Shown here piece by piece: positions 16,918-26,289 of a stretch of 64,000 nt of DNA. The first letter of the stretch is position 1. Each line of letters begins with the position of its first letter. The DNA is taken from assembly GCA_049301135.1 (NCBI GenBank), contig JBAQKP010000286.1, positions 5,343-69,342 on the forward strand. Direction: 5' to 3'. The notes beneath the pieces are model-generated. The model ran no database searches and was not told the origin of the DNA. It saw only the letters and a program-made list of their open reading frames with translations. A program made the position numbers and the translations under genes. Source of the DNA: JAYXXU01 sp049301135. Lineage in GTDB: Bacteria; Pseudomonadota; Gammaproteobacteria; Pseudomonadales; Moraxellaceae.

Positions 16918-17952
16918 ATGCGTCTAACCCAGCTCACCACTCCACTGGCACTTGCCGCAGCCACCACACTGGCACTGTCTGCACCCGCCATGGCGCGTGA
17001 TAACGTGCAAATCGCAGGCTCATCGACCGTACTGCCATTTGCCAGTATTGCCGCAGAAGAATTTGGTAATAACTTTCCACAATTTAAAACCCCAATCGTC
17101 GGCTCAGGTGGTACAGGCGGCGGCTTCCGTCAATTCTGTCAAGGCACTGGCGCGAACACCATCGACATCGCCAACGCCTCACGCAAAATTGGTGCCGACG
17201 AAATCGCCAACTGCCGTAAAGCGGGCGTGACCAAAATCCATGAAATCATGTTCGGTTATGACGGCATCGTATTTGCGTCTGACAGCAAGGGCGACGCCTA
17301 CGCGCTCAAACCACACCATGTATTCTTGGCGGGTGCAACACAGATCCCAACCCGCGATGGCAAAATCATTGCTAACCCATACAAAACATGGTCAGAAATC
17401 GACCCAACCCTGCCGAATCTTGCCATTAATTTGGTGATTCCAGCGTCGAACCACGGTACTCGTGAAGTGTACGAAGAAAAAGTTCACGCTGCGGGCTGTA
17501 AGCAGTTCTCACTGGTCAAAGCAATGGATAAAGATGCACAGAAAAAATTCTGTTCAGCCATCCGTCGTGATGGTCGTGTGATCGAAGTTGCCGGTGACTA
17601 CACCGAATCGCTGGCCAAACTACAAGCCAACAAAGACGCGGTGGGCGCGTTCGGTCTGAGCTTCTATGAAGCCAACACCGACAAACTGCGTGTCGCCACC
17701 GTCAATGGTGTCGCGCCAAGCGTCGCCAACATCCTGAACGGCAGCTATCCAGTATCGCGTCCGCTGTATTTCTATGTCAAAGGCGAGCACATCGGTGTGG
17801 TTCCTGGCATCGCTGAGTACACCGAATACTTCCTGAACGCCCGTGTCTCCGGCAAAAACAGCCCGCTTGACAAAGCAGGTCTGATCCCAACGCCAGATGA
17901 CATCCGCGCCAAAGTATTGGCCGACTTTAAAGCCCGTGTCGTGGTTAAATAA
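16918..17952 (+). CDS. pstS: periplasmic phosphate-binding protein PstS (copy 2)
   Basis: 344 residues from the ATG at 16918 (ACGAGGA upstream). It has a normal type I signal peptide ending SAPAMA before RDNVQIAGSSTVLPF, so this copy is soluble in the periplasm, unlike copy 1. The phosphate-loop Gly-rich motif (GSGGTGGG) and SNHGTREVYEEK are present. The long, near-collinear similarity to copy 1 points to tandem duplication. It has its own Pho-box and terminator, which allows a high level of binding protein relative to the permease. Confidence 0.92.
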   Translation: MRLTQLTTPLALAAATTLALSAPAMARDNVQIAGSSTVLPFASIAAEEFGNNFPQFKTPIVGSGGTGGGFRQFCQGTGANTIDIANASRKIGADEIANCRKAGVTKIHEIMFGYDGIVFASDSKGDAYALKPHHVFLAGATQIPTRDGKIIANPYKTWSEIDPTLPNLAINLVIPASNHGTREVYEEKVHAAGCKQFSLVKAMDKDAQKKFCSAIRRDGRVIEVAGDYTESLAKLQANKDAVGAFGLSFYEANTDKLRVATVNGVAPSVANILNGSYPVSRPLYFYVKGEHIGVVPGIAEYTEYFLNARVSGKNSPLDKAGLIPTPDDIRAKVLADFKARVVVK

Positions 17953-18012
17953 TCATCTATCAACGTGAGTTAATCGCAGAATAAATCAGACAAGCGTCAA
18001 CAACCCAATTTC

Positions 18013-18048
18013 AGCAGGTCGGCAGATTGTCGGCCTGCTTTTTTTTCA
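18013..18048 (+). terminator. intrinsic terminator after second pstS
   Basis: AGCAGG pairs with CCTGCT, with partial inner pairing (GTCGGC region), followed by a run of eight T. It isolates the second pstS from pstCAB. Confidence 0.8.
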
Positions 18049-18082
18049 TTAAATTGTCACAATTACCTGACCTGATCGGCCA

Positions 18083-18116
18083 GTATCATTTTTCTGTCAT
18101 ATTGCACTCGTATAGT
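18083..18116 (+). promoter_or_regulatory. Pho-box promoter of pstCAB
   Basis: GTATCAT (18083-18089), TTTT, perfect CTGTCAT (18094-18100), a 10-bp gap and TATAGT (18111-18116). Spacing and -10 are the same as in the second pstS promoter. The start of pstC is 45 bases further on. Confidence 0.7.
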
Positions 18117-18160
18117 CAGCCACAAATCGAATGCAATTTTCAGCTTGTCACGGGGGCAGC

Positions 18161-19537
18161 ATGAACTTAATCCTGATCGCGGTACTGCTGGCGCTAATGG
18201 CGCTGGCCTACCAGATCGGCCTCAAAAAGAGTAAAGCGGTCGCCGGAGTCAATCAAAACTCCGCCACGCTACACTCAAGGCCGGGTTATTACGGATCGTT
18301 GGTCGCACTCTGGTGTGGTATTCCAGCGTTTTTTGTCCTGATTTTTTGGTCACTGGGCGAAACCAGCATTATTCGTCATCTGGTGATGTCATCACTGCCA
18401 AGCGACATGATCGCTGGGCTAAATGGCGACCAGATCAATGTCATGATGGTGCGCCTCAGCCAAATCGCCTCAGGTTTTGGGGTCAGTGATCCAACCCAAG
18501 CAGAACTTGCTGCCGCCGCCCAGCTTAAAGGACTGCAAACCACTGCGATGCTGGCCAAAATTGCGGTGGTGGTGTCGATTGCTTTAGCGGGCTTGGCTTA
18601 TGCACAGCGGCGGATTTCAGCCGATCTACGCGCGCGCAACAGTGTCGAAACCTTCATTAAAGTTGCACTGGCGGCCTCATCGGTGATCGCTGTACTGACC
18701 ACGGTCGGTATTGTGTTGTCAATGTTCAGTGAAGCGATGCGCTTCTTTAGTTTTGTCAGTCCGATGGACTTTTTCTTTGGTACAACATGGAATCCAGGCT
18801 TCTCGACCCATGGAACGTCGGTTGGCGAATACGGCTTGCTGCCACTGTTGTGGGGCACGATCATGATCAGCCTGATCGCACTGGCAGTCTCTGTGCCATT
18901 GGGTCTGATGACCGCGATCTATCTGGCCGAATACGCCTCCAGCCGCACCCGCTCGATTGTAAAGCCGACCATTGAAGTGTTGGCAGGGATTCCGACCATC
19001 GTGTATGGCGTGTTTGCGCTGATCGTACTGGGGCCGTTCCTGTCCGCAGTCGGCGCATCGGTTGGCTTGTCGATCAATGCCACCAGCGCATTAACAGCAG
19101 GTCTGGTGATGGGGATCATGATCATCCCGTTTATCTCCTCGCTGTCCGATGACATTATTACGCAAGTACCGCGCGCGATGCGGGACGGCTCGCTGGGCTT
19201 GGGTGGCACAAAATCTGAAACGATTATGAAAGTGGTACTGCCCGCTGCCCTACCCGGCATTGTCGGCGCGTTCTTGCTGGCTGCCAGCCGTGCGATTGGC
19301 GAAACCATGATCGTGGTGCTCGCGGCGGGTAACTCGCCCGTGTTGCACGCCAATCCACTGGAAGCGGTGTCCACTGTCACCGTCAACATCGTCAAACAAC
19401 TGACCGGCGACACCGATTTTGCCAGCCCGCAGTCCTTGGTCGCCTTTGCGCTGGGTCTGACGCTGTTTATGATTACGCTGGCCTTAAACGTGTTTGCGCT
19501 GTTCATCGTGCGTAAATATCGGGAGCAGTACGAATGA
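18161..19537 (+). CDS. pstC: phosphate ABC transporter permease PstC
   Basis: 458 residues from the ATG at 18161, with GGGGGC upstream. An N-terminal hydrophobic segment and a long loop precede the core binding-protein-dependent permease domain, giving a longer PstC than in E. coli. The typical EAA-like loop is visible (RDGSLGLGGTKSETIMKV...LPGI). It forms the inner-membrane channel with PstA and takes phosphate from PstS. Its stop overlaps the pstA start by ATGA. Confidence 0.92.
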   Translation: MNLILIAVLLALMALAYQIGLKKSKAVAGVNQNSATLHSRPGYYGSLVALWCGIPAFFVLIFWSLGETSIIRHLVMSSLPSDMIAGLNGDQINVMMVRLSQIASGFGVSDPTQAELAAAAQLKGLQTTAMLAKIAVVVSIALAGLAYAQRRISADLRARNSVETFIKVALAASSVIAVLTTVGIVLSMFSEAMRFFSFVSPMDFFFGTTWNPGFSTHGTSVGEYGLLPLLWGTIMISLIALAVSVPLGLMTAIYLAEYASSRTRSIVKPTIEVLAGIPTIVYGVFALIVLGPFLSAVGASVGLSINATSALTAGLVMGIMIIPFISSLSDDIITQVPRAMRDGSLGLGGTKSETIMKVVLPAALPGIVGAFLLAASRAIGETMIVVLAAGNSPVLHANPLEAVSTVTVNIVKQLTGDTDFASPQSLVAFALGLTLFMITLALNVFALFIVRKYREQYE

Positions 19538-20901
19538 GTCAATCTCTCCATAGTCCCGCTGAACTGACCCCGCGTGAGGTCTGGCGCAACGCAGTCAAAG
19601 GCTCGCTCAAGCGGCGTAACCGGCAAGAAACGATTTTTAAGACGCTGGGCATTGCTGCGGTATCGATCAGCGTGTTCTTTGTGTTGATGCTGTTTACTAG
19701 TATTATTTCTAAAGGTTTGCCCGCCTTTTGGCAGACCAAAATCACAGCACCGGTCTACTTCGATCCGGCGGTGATTCAGATTTCACCGAAGCCTACGCCG
19801 CAAGCGGGCGAAACGCCACAAGCGTTTCAGCAACGTGACTTTGCGTGGCAGTCTGAGCTGGGCATGGTGGATTGGCCGCTGATTCTGGAAAACACCTTAA
19901 TCAAGGCTCGACCAGAACTCGAAGCCCAACGGGCAGACCTGCTGCCGCTGTACTCGACCGATCAACGCTTCCGCCTACGCGACATGGTGATCAACGACCC
20001 AAGCATTATCGGCAAAACCGTCGAGATGAGCTTGCTTGCCGATGCCAACGTCGATGTCTGGCTACGTGCCAACGTAGACCGTAGCCTGCCAGATGAGCAA
20101 CAACAGCTCGCACCTGAAGTGCGTAAAATCGCCGATGATCTATATGCCAGCGATTTGATTCAGCTTCAGTTTAGCACTGAGATTTTTAGCAATCCTGACT
20201 CACGCAGCGCGCCAGCATCGGCCGGTCTTGCTGGTGCGTTCATGGGATCGCTGTACATGATGCTGATCGTGATTTTCGTTGCCGTTCCACTCGGGGTCGC
20301 CAGTGCGATCTACCTTGAAGAATTTGCTCCGAAGAACCGACTGACCGACTTGGTTGAAGTCAATATCAATAACCTCGCAGCAGTTCCGTCGATTGTGTTT
20401 GGTCTACTCGGTGCGGCAATTTTTATTAACTACTTTAAACTGCCGTTGTCTGCACCACTGGTCGGCGGCTTGGTGTTGTCACTATTGACCTTACCAACGG
20501 TGATTATTGCGACACGAGCCTCCTTGAAGGCTGTGCCTCCGTCGATTCGGCAGGCTGCACTCGGGCTTGGCGCGTCGAAGATGCAAGGGGTGTTTCATCA
20601 CACCCTACCGCTCGCCATACCGGGCATTTTGACTGGGGTGATTATCGGGATCGCCCACGCGGTCGGCGAAACTGCACCACTGTTGTTGATCGGCATGAGT
20701 GCATTTGTCGCCAGCATTCCAGCATCACCGATGGATCAAGCCACTGCACTGCCAGTACAGATCTATCTGTGGCAAGGTAACGAACTGCGCAATTTTTTTG
20801 AGGCGCGTACATCAGCGGCCATTATGGTGCTGCTCGCACTGTTGCTTTCTTTGAATGGCTTGGCAATCTGGCTCCGTAAGAAATTCGAGACGAGGTGGTA
20901 A
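19534..20901 (+). CDS. pstA: phosphate ABC transporter permease PstA
   Basis: 455 residues. After the first membrane span (about 40-60) there is a periplasmic loop of roughly 150 residues, then the permease domain with the loop RQAALGLGASKMQGVFH...IPGI. Long PstA proteins of this kind are usual in Moraxellaceae and pseudomonads. It overlaps pstC by 4 bases, and pstB starts at the next base after its stop, so the three are translationally coupled. Confidence 0.92.
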   Translation: MSQSLHSPAELTPREVWRNAVKGSLKRRNRQETIFKTLGIAAVSISVFFVLMLFTSIISKGLPAFWQTKITAPVYFDPAVIQISPKPTPQAGETPQAFQQRDFAWQSELGMVDWPLILENTLIKARPELEAQRADLLPLYSTDQRFRLRDMVINDPSIIGKTVEMSLLADANVDVWLRANVDRSLPDEQQQLAPEVRKIADDLYASDLIQLQFSTEIFSNPDSRSAPASAGLAGAFMGSLYMMLIVIFVAVPLGVASAIYLEEFAPKNRLTDLVEVNINNLAAVPSIVFGLLGAAIFINYFKLPLSAPLVGGLVLSLLTLPTVIIATRASLKAVPPSIRQAALGLGASKMQGVFHHTLPLAIPGILTGVIIGIAHAVGETAPLLLIGMSAFVASIPASPMDQATALPVQIYLWQGNELRNFFEARTSAAIMVLLALLLSLNGLAIWLRKKFETRW

Positions 20902-21780
20902 ATGAACATGGTAAATACGCCCAACCCGAGCACAACCCCTGCCCAGACTAGTGTATCCTCCCACACCAGTATGCAGTTTGACCTTGGTAATAAAACCGTG
21001 ACTGACCTGAACCAACCGACCCCGAAAGTAAAACTCTCCGCGCAAGACGTGCATGTGTATTATGGCGATGCTGAAGCGATTAAAGGCGTGAGCCTCGACA
21101 TCAATCAGAACGAAGTGATCGCATTCATCGGCCCGTCAGGTTGTGGCAAATCCACCTTCCTGCGCACCCTGAACCGTATGAACGACACGATTGATAGCTG
21201 TCGAGTCACCGGCAAGATCATCATGGATCAACAAGACATCTATGATCCGAGCCTTGACGTGGTGTTACTGCGCGCACAAGTCGGCATGGTGTTCCAAAAA
21301 CCGAACCCATTCCCAAAATCGATCTATGACAACGTCGCCTATGGCCCTAAGCTGCACGGCTTGGCCAAAAACAAGACCGACATGGACGAGATCGTCGAAA
21401 ACAGCCTGCGCCGCGCCGGTCTGTGGGACGAAGTCAAAGACCGCTTAAAACAACCGGGTACCGGCTTGTCTGGCGGTCAGCAGCAGCGTCTGTGTATTGC
21501 CCGCACCATTGCGGTCAGTCCAGAAGTGATCTTGATGGATGAGCCTTGCTCGGCACTCGATCCGATTGCCACTGCCAAGGTCGAAGAACTGATCAGCGAG
21601 TTATCGACCCAGTACACCATCGTGATCGTCACCCACTCGATGCAACAAGCAGCTCGCGTGTCTACACGTACCGCGTATTTCCATCTCGGTGATCTGATCG
21701 AAGTGGACAGCACCGAAAAAGTCTTCTCCACCCCATCACATCATTTGACCGAAGCCTATATCACCGGTCGTTTTGGCTAA
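20902..21780 (+). CDS. pstB: phosphate ABC transporter ATP-binding protein PstB
   Basis: 292 residues with a ~45-residue N-terminal extension. Walker A GPSGCGKS at 77-84, signature LSGGQQQR, Walker B VILMDEP and the switch histidine in VTHSMQQ are all intact. It powers the PstSCAB importer. The start directly abuts the pstA stop. A terminator follows at once, and no phoU or phoBR is found next to it, unlike many pst operons. Confidence 0.94.
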   Translation: MNMVNTPNPSTTPAQTSVSSHTSMQFDLGNKTVTDLNQPTPKVKLSAQDVHVYYGDAEAIKGVSLDINQNEVIAFIGPSGCGKSTFLRTLNRMNDTIDSCRVTGKIIMDQQDIYDPSLDVVLLRAQVGMVFQKPNPFPKSIYDNVAYGPKLHGLAKNKTDMDEIVENSLRRAGLWDEVKDRLKQPGTGLSGGQQQRLCIARTIAVSPEVILMDEPCSALDPIATAKVEELISELSTQYTIVIVTHSMQQAARVSTRTAYFHLGDLIEVDSTEKVFSTPSHHLTEAYITGRFG

Positions 21781-21802
21781 TCCAAACCGTACCAGTCCCG
21801 AG

Positions 21803-21832
21803 AACCGACCACCTGCTGGTCGGTTTTTTTTG
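21803..21832 (+). terminator. intrinsic terminator of pstCAB
   Basis: AACCGACC pairs with GGTCGGTT (8 bp, loop of 7), followed by a run of T. It is placed 22 bases after the pstB stop. Confidence 0.85.
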
Positions 21833-21968
21833 GTCTGTCGAGGACTGATCCGGCGGTTACAGCCGTGCCATTTGCAGTTAGCCACTTGCAAAAACCTTAA
21901 AAAACCGTATTGTCATAGCCAGCCATTTGCCCAATCTCACGGGCGGTACAACTGATTTTGGAGCGCTC

Positions 21969-22496
21969 ATGAAACTCGATAAACTGCCAGAAACCATTGA
22001 TCCCAGTCTGAACTTGGAACAAATCCGCCAAGAATGCCGTCGATTAGTCAAAAAACGCTCGTTTATTTCAGCTGGTGTTGCGGCAGTGCCCGTACCGTTT
22101 TTTGACGTGGTGGTCGATGCGGGTATTCTCAGCCAACTGTTGCCGTATATCAGTGAGCAGTTTGGTTTGGCGCCAGAACGGATGGCAGCGTTTGATCTAA
22201 GTACGCGTGAGATACATTGGAGCGAGATGCGCTCGCGTGGCACTGAGTTTGTCGGCTTGGTCGCCACACGCAGTGTGGTACGCCGCTCGATTCAGGGCTT
22301 GGGTGGTAGAATCGTCTCCAAGCAAGTGGTCAAATTTATCCCGCTCGGTGGACAGTTGGTTGCCGCCAGTATGGGTTATTTTGTCATGCGTAAAGTCGCG
22401 TTTGACCATATCGACGAGTGCTATCGACTGGCCAAACAGATTCAGGACAAACACCGTACCTCTCAGACCGTCGGAGGTTCAGCGCGGAAGGTTTGA
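21969..22496 (+). CDS. uncharacterised protein with DUF697/EcsC-like segment
   Basis: 175 residues from the ATG at 21969 (GGAG five to eight bases upstream). The N-terminal third is charged and helical; then comes a glycine- and valine-rich hydrophobic segment with PVPFFDVVVDAGILSQLL, resembling DUF697 or EcsC-like membrane-associated domains. A second hydrophobic segment lies near 115-145. No catalytic motif is seen. It is a single gene behind the pst terminator. The family call is tentative. Confidence 0.45.
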   Translation: MKLDKLPETIDPSLNLEQIRQECRRLVKKRSFISAGVAAVPVPFFDVVVDAGILSQLLPYISEQFGLAPERMAAFDLSTREIHWSEMRSRGTEFVGLVATRSVVRRSIQGLGGRIVSKQVVKFIPLGGQLVAASMGYFVMRKVAFDHIDECYRLAKQIQDKHRTSQTVGGSARKV

Positions 22497-22543
22497 CGCA
22501 AGTCGTGGCGGCTGAGAAAGGTCGCCAAAAAAGGGCAAAAAAC

Positions 22544-23074
22544 ATGATCCATCTGCTGCCTTTTCGCCTGATGCTCTCTAATAAATTCGGACAAATCGTA
22601 GATCCAACCACGGGACGTGATACTTATACTGCGGGAGACGCTTTTATTGGTGAAAGCCGATTTTCCACCTTTGACACCGCTCGACTGAATGCTCAATGGT
22701 TGATTTTAAAATATCCTTGGGCATGCGCTGAGATTTACAACGAAAACCAGTTGCTTGAGAAGTTACTGCCTGATGAACAGAGCATCCAGCTGCCAGTTTT
22801 AGGCAACATACAGCCTAGACTATCGCTATCCTTATTGCGCTGGGGGTTTGCTCGACGGAGAATACTGGAACAGCCATCGTCAGATGCGCAGCGCCTGTAT
22901 ATTTGGGTGAGGGGATTTATATTTGTACTAACGATGAATGCGGTGGGAATTCAAGTCGAGATGACAGAACCCACCGACCCTTTGCGCTGTCAGCATGTGT
23001 TTGCCGCCCTGAAACGCTTTGAACACCGCCTATTTGCCTATCGCTGGCTAATCGGTAGTGCGCTCAGGTTTTAA
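22544..23074 (+). CDS. hypothetical protein
   Basis: 176 residues from the ATG at 22544 (AAGGG upstream). I do not recognise it. It has a YTAGDAFIGESRFSTFDTARLNAQWL segment region and a hydrophobic stretch near 130 (IWVRGFIFVLTMNAVGIQV). Its codon use looks less GC-biased than its neighbours (many AGA, ATA and CTA codons), which could mean recent arrival. The stop TAA lies within TTAA that also supplies the stop of the convergent polyphosphate enzyme. Confidence 0.5.
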   Translation: MIHLLPFRLMLSNKFGQIVDPTTGRDTYTAGDAFIGESRFSTFDTARLNAQWLILKYPWACAEIYNENQLLEKLLPDEQSIQLPVLGNIQPRLSLSLLRWGFARRRILEQPSSDAQRLYIWVRGFIFVLTMNAVGIQVEMTEPTDPLRCQHVFAALKRFEHRLFAYRWLIGSALRF

Positions 23075-24492
23075 GTCAACACCTGCTTTAAATGTTGCTG
23101 TAGCCCCTGCAACACCGCCAAGCGTGCGCTGTACTTATCGTTGGTGGCCACTACAATCCACGGCGCATGCGGCTGATCGGTACGCGCCAATACATCCGCC
23201 GCCGCTTGTACATAATCATCCCAACGCTCGCGATTGCGCCAATCATCATCGGTCAGCTTAAAACGCTTGTGCGGCGTGTCTTTACGCGCATTAAAACGCA
23301 GTAATTGCTCGTCGCTATCAATCGACAACCAAAACTTAATTAAGATTGCCCCTGCATCGGTCAAGTTGCGCTCAAAGTGATTGATCTCCGTGTATGCCCG
23401 CTGCCAATCCAGTGGACTCACCAACTGCTCGACTCGCTCAACCAGCACACGGCCATACCACGACCGATCAAAAATCGCCATGCCTGCCCGCTCCGGCAAC
23501 CGTCGCCAAAACCGCCACAAATATGGATAACGCAACTCGTACGCCTCAGGGGCAGCAATACAATGAATCTGATACTCACGCGGATCAAGCTGCGCTACTA
23601 CTCGCCGAATCGCACCACCTTTACCAGCCGCATCCATGCCTTCAAACACCACAATCACTGGTCGATCACCACGTGCGCGCAGTAAATCGGTGACTTCGGC
23701 TTGCAGTTGTTTACGTTGCAGTTTGTATTGCTCTTTTTTTAGGATCTGGCGATCTGGCGTCTGTAGCACGGGCGGAATCACACTCGGCTGCCAACGCTCG
23801 CTGGGCTGTTGTCGTGGCAAGCGTGGCGCTTGTAAGTGACCTAACACCTGCTGGGCAAACGTCAAATTACGCGCATCGGCGTCCTCACCATCAATCGTGA
23901 TCCAGTCCTCGCCGAGTTGCTCACGCAAGGCTTGCAGCTTGTCGTACTCGTCACGATCACGCCAATCTAAGCCGTGCAGCTTTTGCCATTTTAATAAACT
24001 GGGCTCAATGTCATTCAAGCGCTGCTGTAGTGTTTTCCAAGACAAATCAAACCAGCACTTGACCAAGGTCACGCCTTCTTGTTGTAAATAATGCTCAAAC
24101 GCTTCGATTTCTTGTAACTGCTGTGTGAACTCATCGGCAGATATGCCTTGTTTTTTACCGGCCAACCGCGCTTCCAATAAATCTCCATACCAATTGCCAA
24201 ACAACACCCGTAGCTCGCCACGTTCAGGAATATCAGCAATATACGGCTGCCAAAACGGTCGTTGCCAATCCTGCCCACGTGGCAAATGCGCACTGACCTT
24301 AAGCAGGCGTGGATCTGCCCATTCGCGCAGTTGCGTGACGGCCTCGCCTTTTCCAGCCAATTCGATACCACTAACCAAGACCAACACACTGCGACCATTT
24401 GAGGCTTGTGAACTGTTTTTTAAGGCATATTGTGCTTCAATCAGCGCTAAGCGCAGACTGTGTTCTGCATCGTTTGGGGTTGTGCCTGTCAT
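23071..24492 (-). CDS. pap: polyphosphate:AMP phosphotransferase (two-domain PPK2)
   Basis: 473 residues with two PPK2-type kinase domains in tandem. The N-terminal domain keeps GIELAGKGE at 42-50 and the C-terminal domain has the full Walker A GMDAAGKGG at 285-293 and the lid FDRSWYGR at 341-348. Length and layout match the PAP enzyme characterised in Acinetobacter johnsonii (class II PPK2), which phosphorylates AMP to ADP with polyphosphate. It lies close to the phosphate import genes, so uptake, storage and use of phosphate are neighbours here. No Pho-box was seen upstream. Confidence 0.88.
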   Translation of the reverse strand: MTGTTPNDAEHSLRLALIEAQYALKNSSQASNGRSVLVLVSGIELAGKGEAVTQLREWADPRLLKVSAHLPRGQDWQRPFWQPYIADIPERGELRVLFGNWYGDLLEARLAGKKQGISADEFTQQLQEIEAFEHYLQQEGVTLVKCWFDLSWKTLQQRLNDIEPSLLKWQKLHGLDWRDRDEYDKLQALREQLGEDWITIDGEDADARNLTFAQQVLGHLQAPRLPRQQPSERWQPSVIPPVLQTPDRQILKKEQYKLQRKQLQAEVTDLLRARGDRPVIVVFEGMDAAGKGGAIRRVVAQLDPREYQIHCIAAPEAYELRYPYLWRFWRRLPERAGMAIFDRSWYGRVLVERVEQLVSPLDWQRAYTEINHFERNLTDAGAILIKFWLSIDSDEQLLRFNARKDTPHKRFKLTDDDWRNRERWDDYVQAAADVLARTDQPHAPWIVVATNDKYSARLAVLQGLQQHLKQVLT

Positions 24493-24572
24493 GTTGTCAC
24501 CCTGTTTGGCTTAATCATTGATCCAAAATCGAGTATGCTTGGTCGGTGTTTATTTTGGCTAGTGAAATCTAT

Positions 24573-25304
24573 ATGTCTGCGTTTGATGCTCTCAAGTCAC
24601 AGCTCGCCCGCTATCGTGCGTTAGAACACCATCAAAATCCTGCGCTGGCTGCTCAATTGGTCGCCGTGCAAGCATGGCAAAAAACCCGCATGCAGCATAC
24701 GCACCGTGAATTATTTGCCCAACCCGAACATCAACTGATGGCACACTATTTTCTCAATCGCCTATACGGCGGTGCTGATTTTGAAATATTGGCCGATCAA
24801 TTTGAGCGTGTCCTGCTGAAAGCGCATAAAATCGAAAAAATCGCACCCGCCAGCGCAGTACATACCGGCACATTGGGCATCGAACTGGCGGTGCTGGCGA
24901 TTGAACTGGATGAGCAACTGGCCAAATTGTTATTGCTGCGCCCCACCGAGCCGATCACCGATGAGATCATGCTAGATGCCTACCTTGATGCTGATCAGGC
25001 CGAGCGCCGCCAGCATCAGATGGCAGTGCTGAATGAACTCGGCTTAAAGCTCGATAAATATGTGCGCTCCTTAATGATTCAGACCGCGTTTAAGCTGGCT
25101 AAAAATACCGCGTATAAACATGAGTTTGCCCCTGTCTATGACTTTACCGCTGAAGGGTTTGCCGCGATGAAATCGCTCGACTCGGCCGCAGGCTTTATTG
25201 AAGCTTTTACGCAAGCCGAATGTGAGATTATTCAGCGGGTACACCAGCAACTACCCGACCCCTTTGCGCGCTTGGCACACGCTGAAACAGCAGCGGCATT
25301 TTAA
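24573..25304 (+). CDS. FFLEELY-motif-type protein, function unknown
   Basis: 243 residues from the ATG at 24573; the open frame reaches 24546 without a ribosome site. It is all-helical. The segment HYFLNRLYGGADF matches the conserved FFLEELYG-type motif of an uncharacterised gammaproteobacterial family, in diverged form (FLNRLYG). No enzyme motif is visible. It precedes ubiE with a 70-bp gap on the same strand. Confidence 0.6.
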   Translation: MSAFDALKSQLARYRALEHHQNPALAAQLVAVQAWQKTRMQHTHRELFAQPEHQLMAHYFLNRLYGGADFEILADQFERVLLKAHKIEKIAPASAVHTGTLGIELAVLAIELDEQLAKLLLLRPTEPITDEIMLDAYLDADQAERRQHQMAVLNELGLKLDKYVRSLMIQTAFKLAKNTAYKHEFAPVYDFTAEGFAAMKSLDSAAGFIEAFTQAECEIIQRVHQQLPDPFARLAHAETAAAF

Positions 25305-25374
25305 GATTGAGAGCCTTCAGCTGATCGGCTGAGGGAAAGATTTTTTGAGTATTTTTTGATTGGAGCGACTTGTT

Positions 25375-26217
25375 ATGACAGACCCAAAACCGCTAGAACC
25401 GTCGCAATTTCAAAGCGAAGCCTTACCGCAAGGCACAGCGCAAGGCCAGCAACAACCGATTGAACAGGCCGCACACAGTGGCAATACCACGCATTTCGGC
25501 TACAAAACCGTCGCGATTGAGGATAAACAGCAAAAAGTCGCCGAGGTGTTTCACTCGGTTGCGGCCAAATATGACCTGATGAACGATCTGATGTCGTTTG
25601 GTATTCATCGGTTATGGAAGCGCTTTACCATCACGCTGTCTGGCGTACGGCGTGGTCAGCATGTGCTGGACATCGCGGGTGGCACGGGTGATCTGGCCAA
25701 AGCGTTTAGCCGTGAAGTTGGCAAGACTGGTCGTGTGGTACTGTCAGACATTAATGAGTCGATGTTGAATGTCGGGCGTGATCGTTTGTTGGATGCTGGT
25801 TGTACCAATGTCGAGTTTGTGTTGGCCAATGCCGAGACCTTAGCGCCGTTTGCGGACAATTCGTTTGACTTGTTGACCATCAGTTTTGGCCTGCGCAACG
25901 TGACTGACAAAGACGCTGCCCTACGCTCGATGTATCGGGTACTGAAGCCGGGCGGGCGCTTATTGATCCTTGAATTCTCCAAGCCAGTGTTCGAGCCATT
26001 ATCAAAACTCTATGATTTATACTCATTTACTGCACTGCCGGTGATGGGCAAGCTGGTCGCCAACGATTCCGAAAGTTATCGTTATTTGGCCGAATCGATT
26101 CGGATGCACCCTGATCAGCGCACCTTAAAACAAATGATGGAGCACGCCGGTTTTCAAAGTTGTGACTATCACAATATGACTGGTGGGATTGTTGCGTTAC
26201 ATCGCGGCTTTAAATAA
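25375..26217 (+). CDS. ubiE: demethylubiquinone/demethylmenaquinone methyltransferase UbiE
   Basis: 280 residues from the ATG at 25375 (TTGGAGCG upstream). After a Gln/Pro-rich extension of about 40 residues comes [19 protein letters not shown], typical of UbiE, then the SAM motif [19 protein letters not shown] and [11 protein letters not shown]. It does the C-methylation step of ubiquinone synthesis. First of ubiE-ubiJ-ubiB. Compared with E. coli (251 residues) the N-terminal extension accounts for the extra length. Confidence 0.94.
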   Translation: MTDPKPLEPSQFQSEALPQGTAQGQQQPIEQAAHSGNTTHFGYKTVAIEDKQQKVAEVFHSVAAKYDLMNDLMSFGIHRLWKRFTITLSGVRRGQHVLDIAGGTGDLAKAFSREVGKTGRVVLSDINESMLNVGRDRLLDAGCTNVEFVLANAETLAPFADNSFDLLTISFGLRNVTDKDAALRSMYRVLKPGGRLLILEFSKPVFEPLSKLYDLYSFTALPVMGKLVANDSESYRYLAESIRMHPDQRTLKQMMEHAGFQSCDYHNMTGGIVALHRGFK

Positions 26218-26289
26218 GCTGGAGCTTGAGGTGGGGATTGTGACCCAAGCCCCCACTTCTGCTACCGACTCCCCCATAAGGACACTGTC

